From contig CANQBT010000035.1 of assembly GCA_947589405.1 (NCBI GenBank), positions 1 to 16,743 of the forward strand: 16,743 nucleotides of DNA, written 5' to 3'. The stretch comes from an uncultured Clostridia bacterium. GTDB taxonomy: Bacteria; Bacillota; Clostridia; Lachnospirales; CAG-274. Positions 13,086-16,743 of this stretch are shown here, one piece after another; positions within the stretch are counted from its first letter, which is position 1, and each line of letters begins with the position of its first letter. The translations under genes and the position numbers were made by a program. The notes under the pieces were generated by a model. It searched no databases and was not told the DNA's origin. It was given only the letters and a program-made list of their open reading frames with translations.

Positions 13086-14753
13086 TTAGAATAAGCCGGT
13101 TATATTTCCATTGTCGTCAACATCTATATTTTCTGCGGCAGGCACCTTAGGAAGTCCCGGCATTACCATAATATTTCCTGTTATGGCAACTATAAAGCCT
13201 GCACCTGCGCTTAAACGTATTTCTCTTACGGTAAGGGTAAAGCCCTCAGGTCTGCCTAAAAGAGCAGGGTTGTCGCTTAATGAATATTGGGTCTTGGCTA
13301 TACATACAGGTAGTTTATCCATACCAAGAGCTTCTATTCTCTCTATTTCCTTTTTAGCCTTAGGGTCTATTACTACCTCTGCTGCGCCGTATATTTCCTT
13401 TGCAACTGTATTTATCTTGTTTACTATTGTGTCGTTTTCATCGTATAAAGGCTTGAAATGGGACTCCTTAGTGCCGAGCACCTCCATTACCTTGTTGGCA
13501 AGGTCTATACCGCCTTCTCCGCCTTTTTCCCATACTTTTGCAATGGCAAAGTCTGCGCCCATAGCTTCGCATTGAGTCTTTATGTAATTCACCTCTGCAT
13601 CGCTGTCCGTTATGAAGTTGTTAAGTGTAACAACTACAGGCACGCCGTATTTATGCAGATTCTCAATATGCTTTTGAAGATTCACAAAGCCCTTCTTGAC
13701 TGCTTCAACATTCTCATTGTTAAGCTCTGTCTTAGGCACTCCGCCATTGTATTTAAGCGCTCTTACCGTAGCCACGAGCACAACTGCGTCAGGCTTTAAA
13801 TTTGCCTTTCTGCACTTTATGTCAAAGAATTTCTCTGCTCCCAAGTCTGCGCCGAAGCCTGCCTCCGTTACCGTAACATCGGCTATACCCATAGCCATCT
13901 TTGTAGCCTTTACCGAATTGCAGCCATGAGCTATATTTGCAAAGGGACCGCCGTGTATAATAGCGGGAGTATGCTCTAATGTCTGCACAAGATTAGGCTT
14001 TATAGCGTCCTTGAGGAGTGCTGCCATTGCGCCTACTACGTTAAGATCCTTAGGCGTGACCGGCTTTCCGTCTCTTGTATATGCCACCACTATCTTACTT
14101 AATTTATCCTTGAGATCGCTTATATTCTCTGCAAGACATACTATAGCCATTATCTCCGAAGCAACGGTTATCATAAAACCGTCCTCTCTTGTAATGCCGT
14201 TTATCTTTCCCCCTATGCCTACCACAACATTTCTAAGTACTCTGTCGTTAAGGTCAACGGTTCTCTTCCACACTATATTGTTGGTATCTATATCAAGAGC
14301 GTTGCCCTGATGTATATGATTGTCAATTACTGATGAAAGAAGGTTGTTGGCAGTAGTCATGGCGTGTATATCTCCTGTAAAGTGAAGATTTATATCCTCC
14401 ATAGGAACTACCTGTGAATATCCGCCGCCTGCTGCGCCGCCCTTTATACCCATACATGGACCAAGAGAAGGCTCTCTCAGCGCTACAAGTGACTTTACGC
14501 CTATTTTGTTAAGAGCCTGTGAAAGACCTATTGTAACAGTAGTCTTGCCCTCACCTGCCGGAGTAGGGTTAATAGCCGTTACAAGGACAAGCTTGCCCTT
14601 CTTATTGCCTGCTGCCTTAAGCACATCGTCCGAAAGCTTTGCTTTATACTTTCCGTAAAGCTCCAGATCATCAGGATCTATTCCGAATCTCTCAGCGACC
14701 TTAGTGATAGGCTCCATTTTACATTCCTGAGCTATCTGTATGTCTGTTTTCAT
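13086..14753 (-). CDS. fhs: Formate-tetrahydrofolate ligase
   Basis: ATP-dependent enzyme joining formate to tetrahydrofolate to give 10-formyl-THF, which feeds purine, fMet-tRNA and methylene-THF pools, or the methyl branch of acetogenesis where present. With the ATG at 14753 it has 555 residues, the standard length, and begins 'MKTDIQIAQECKMEPI', matching the family start. An in-frame ATG 15 nt upstream (14768) is excluded because the GGAGG site (14762-14766) lies within that extension, with 7-8 nt to the chosen ATG. Visible motifs are the ATP loop 'TPAGEGKTTVTIGL' (64-77), 'REPSLGPCMGIKGGAAGGGY', 'NLHFTGDIHA' and 'GGPFANIAHGCNS'. It is first in the fhs-to-proC operon with its own promoter. 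Confidence 0.97.
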   Translation of the reverse strand: MKTDIQIAQECKMEPITKVAERFGIDPDDLELYGKYKAKLSDDVLKAAGNKKGKLVLVTAINPTPAGEGKTTVTIGLSQALNKIGVKSLVALREPSLGPCMGIKGGAAGGGYSQVVPMEDINLHFTGDIHAMTTANNLLSSVIDNHIHQGNALDIDTNNIVWKRTVDLNDRVLRNVVVGIGGKINGITREDGFMITVASEIMAIVCLAENISDLKDKLSKIVVAYTRDGKPVTPKDLNVVGAMAALLKDAIKPNLVQTLEHTPAIIHGGPFANIAHGCNSVKATKMAMGIADVTVTEAGFGADLGAEKFFDIKCRKANLKPDAVVLVATVRALKYNGGVPKTELNNENVEAVKKGFVNLQKHIENLHKYGVPVVVTLNNFITDSDAEVNYIKTQCEAMGADFAIAKVWEKGGEGGIDLANKVMEVLGTKESHFKPLYDENDTIVNKINTVAKEIYGAAEVVIDPKAKKEIERIEALGMDKLPVCIAKTQYSLSDNPALLGRPEGFTLTVREIRLSAGAGFIVAITGNIMVMPGLPKVPAAENIDVDDNGNITGLF

Positions 14754-14792
14754 TATATGTTCCTCCATTCAAAGGTAAAATTTTATAGTTAC

Positions 14793-14821
14793 ATAATAAA
14801 CCCTTTTATGTCATTTTTCAA
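14793..14821 (-). promoter_or_regulatory. Probable promoter of the fhs-to-proC operon
   Basis: Minus-strand TTGAAA (14821-14816) and TATTAT (14798-14793) with a 17-nt spacer, in the 82-nt gap between ftsK and fhs. The leader would be about 30 nt, too short for a THF riboswitch. I see no terminator after ftsK, so read-through from ftsK is also possible. Confidence 0.65.
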
Positions 14822-14835
14822 GTACCGACAAAAAT

Positions 14836-16743
14836 TTATTCTTCATATCTTCTCTGTCTTTCCTCCCACTCGTACTTGTCCATATATACCTCACGGCCCT
14901 TTGTGCCGCCAAGATCGGGACCTACGATACCTCTTTCCTCCAGCTCGTCGATTATTCTGGCTGCCTTATTGTAGCCTATGCCAAACTTTCTCTGAACTGC
15001 GCTTATAGACGCTCTCTTTTTAAATACAACAAACTTTATGACATCGTCTATAATGCTGTCGCTGTCGTCATTTGAGGAAGAAGCGGAAGAGTTATCGGGC
15101 GTAGTCGCTTCTGCAACAGACCTTTCTATCTCATCTATTACAGACTGGTCATAATGGCTCTCATCTGTTTTTATAGCCTCAACTATCTTTTCGACCTCCT
15201 CGTCTGTAACGAATGCGCCCTGTATTCTCAAAGGCTTATCGTCAAAGGCTCTTGTCTTAAGGAGCATGTCGCCCTTGCCCAAAAGCTTTTCTGCGCCTGT
15301 TGAGTCAAGTATTATCTTGGAGTTGACACCGTCGGACACCTTGAACGCTATTCTGGAAGGAACATTTGCCTTTATAAGACCCGTAACTACATTGGAATCA
15401 GGTCTTTGTGTAGCTATTACAAGATGTATGCCTGCCGCTCTTGCAAGCTGTGTAAGCCTTACTATAGATGCCTCCACTTCCTTGCCTACTGTCATCATAA
15501 GGTCTGCAAGCTCATCTATTATTATAACTATGTAGGGCAGCTTTTCGCCTTCCTCCGCTACCTTGTTGTAGCCTATGATATTTCTTACATTCTTAAGCTC
15601 CAGAAGATCGTAACGCCGCATCATTTCTCTTATAGCCCAGTTAAGAGCGCCGTTTGCCTTCTGCACATCGCTTACTACAGGAATGAGAAGATGAGGTATG
15701 CCGTTGTATACATTAAGCTCTACCTTCTTTGGGTCTATCATTATAAGCTTGACCTCCTCAGGAGAAGCCTTGTAGAGTATAGATGTGATAAGAGTATTTA
15801 TACACACAGACTTACCTGCGCCTGTAGCGCCTGCTATAAGGAGATGTGTCATATCGGCAATATCCGCTACTATAACGGTACCCGTAATGTCCTTGCCTAT
15901 GCCGAATGCCAGCTTGCTCTTGAAATCCCTGAACTTATCCGTAAGCACTACCTCGCTGAAATATACGGGAGATACGGATTCATTGCCAAGCTCTATGCCT
16001 ATTTTGCTTGTGCCGGGAATAGGCGCTTCTATTCTTACGCTTTTTGCCGCAAGAGCAAGCTCTATGTCCTTGTCAAGCTTTGTTATCTTGTTTACGGTTA
16101 TCCCCTTAGGCGGTATAAGCTCATAGCGTGTTACGGCAGGACCTCTGCTTATATTCACTACCTTAGCGTCAACGCCGAATACGGAAAGAGTTTCCTCAAG
16201 TGTTCTGGATTTTGCAAGCATTTCATCCTTTGAGCTTCCGTTACTTTTTCTGGGATTTCTGGCAAGTATAGACGTGCTCGGAAATTTATAAGGCGTTTTT
16301 CCTGAGCTGTACTCCAGCTTTCTTATGGATTTTGTCGCTTCAGCTTCTATTATCTCAGGTTCAGCGCCATTGCTTTCATTGGAGTCCTTCTTTTCGTCTG
16401 TATTTCTTTCAGTCCTGCTTTCAAGCACTATCACATTGCTTTCTTTCTTTTCCTTCTTTTCCTCCCAAGTCGGCAGATCCTCCTCTTCCTCCTCAATACT
16501 CGGTATATACGGAAGCTCCTCTTCGTACTCTTCCTCCTCGTTATCAATATTTATAGTAATATTCCTGTCCTTCTCTGCCGTTCTGTTGTTTCCGACCTTG
16601 TCTATTATGTCGGAAAGATCCGGCATAACGGTCTCATCTGTACTGTTGCTTTTATATCTGTTTTTTGCGCTGTTTACAATATCTTTGGCAATATCAACGC
16701 TTTCGTCATAGTTTTCCTCTTCATCTGTAAGATTGAAGGCTAT
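14836..16743 (-). CDS. ftsK: DNA translocase FtsK/SpoIIIE, C-terminal motor part (5' end outside window)
   Basis: Hexameric ATP-driven DNA pump that clears chromosome from the division septum, or moves it into the forespore if this is the SpoIIIE form. The frame stays open to the window edge (635 residues visible), so the ATG at 16626 is internal; no ribosome site precedes it. The membrane domain is outside the window. In visible numbering: a strongly acidic linker (about 66-100, with runs of Glu), alpha and beta motor domains (about 175-520) with Walker A GATGAGKS (305-312) and Walker B 'IVIIIDELADLMM' (406-418), and a C-terminal winged-helix gamma domain (about 565-625; 'ASISAVQRKFGIGYNKAARIIDELEERGIVG') that reads orienting DNA sites. 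FtsK and SpoIIIE cannot be separated from this part. Stop at 14836. Confidence 0.96.
   Translation of the reverse strand: MAFNLTDEEENYDESVDIAKDIVNSAKNRYKSNSTDETVMPDLSDIIDKVGNNRTAEKDRNITINIDNEEEEYEEELPYIPSIEEEEEDLPTWEEKKEKKESNVIVLESRTERNTDEKKDSNESNGAEPEIIEAEATKSIRKLEYSSGKTPYKFPSTSILARNPRKSNGSSKDEMLAKSRTLEETLSVFGVDAKVVNISRGPAVTRYELIPPKGITVNKITKLDKDIELALAAKSVRIEAPIPGTSKIGIELGNESVSPVYFSEVVLTDKFRDFKSKLAFGIGKDITGTVIVADIADMTHLLIAGATGAGKSVCINTLITSILYKASPEEVKLIMIDPKKVELNVYNGIPHLLIPVVSDVQKANGALNWAIREMMRRYDLLELKNVRNIIGYNKVAEEGEKLPYIVIIIDELADLMMTVGKEVEASIVRLTQLARAAGIHLVIATQRPDSNVVTGLIKANVPSRIAFKVSDGVNSKIILDSTGAEKLLGKGDMLLKTRAFDDKPLRIQGAFVTDEEVEKIVEAIKTDESHYDQSVIDEIERSVAEATTPDNSSASSSNDDSDSIIDDVIKFVVFKKRASISAVQRKFGIGYNKAARIIDELEERGIVGPDLGGTKGREVYMDKYEWEERQRRYEE

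Noticed and set aside
14754..14768. Longer fhs start (ATG at 14768)
   Set aside because: The extension contains the GGAGG ribosome site for the ATG at 14753, and the family begins at that second ATG.
14754..14835. Tetrahydrofolate riboswitch ahead of fhs
   Set aside because: The predicted leader is only about 30-40 nt and shows no matching conserved core or pseudoknot arms.
15406..16233. Open frame of about 275 codons on the + strand inside ftsK
   Set aside because: Same reason: a low-complexity Tyr/Cys/Leu-rich translation opposite the conserved motor domain.
16624..16626. ATG as the start of ftsK
   Set aside because: The same frame stays open for 39 more codons to the window edge and no ribosome site precedes this ATG, so it is internal.

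Overview
The window looks like core chromosome of a low-to-moderate GC Gram-positive anaerobe, most likely a member of the Clostridia. The evidence is a T-box leader on pheST, a Bacillota-type PheS with a four-cysteine insertion, strong AGGAGG ribosome binding sites, consensus sigma-A promoters (TTGACA-17-TATACT) and a formate-tetrahydrofolate ligase (Fhs) gene. Most isoleucine codons are ATA and leucine is often CTT. That codon habit opens many long false frames on the opposite strand. I cannot name the species.

Layout from left to right. Positions 1-2041 (+) hold the 3' end of a CPA1-type Na+/H+ antiporter gene, overlapped by a gene for a two-domain TrkA-like RCK protein, so the pair reads as one ion-homeostasis operon. 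Positions 2042-2476 lie between convergent genes and carry no gene. They hold a dense series of perfect hairpins bounded by two nearly identical 32-bp palindromes (2113-2144 and 2384-2415); this is the most unusual part of the window. Positions 2477-6222 (-) hold pheS-pheT behind a Phe T-box leader and a consensus promoter. Positions 6274-8115 (+) hold a divergent asnB, and a symmetric bidirectional terminator (8131-8162) separates it from a small cold-shock gene (-) that has its own promoter and a hairpin at the 5' end of its transcript.

From 8574 to 16743 every gene is on the minus strand. In transcription order they are ftsK/spoIIIE (its 5' part lies outside the window), fhs, a lipoprotein gene, folD, nadC, nadA and proC. 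From fhs to proC the genes are 9-17 nt apart or overlap, and a consensus promoter lies just upstream of fhs. The operon joins one-carbon folate metabolism (Fhs, FolD), de novo NAD synthesis (NadA, NadC) and the last step of proline synthesis (ProC). It also contains a secreted lipoprotein with seven regular repeats of about 40 residues, probably a beta-propeller. No nadB lies next to nadA and nadC.

Nearly all genes belong to well-known families. The parts that deserve another look are the palindrome-bounded element at 2113-2415, the antiporter/RCK overlap, and the repeat lipoprotein inside a central-metabolism operon. I saw no CRISPR array, rRNA, tRNA, transposase or phage gene.
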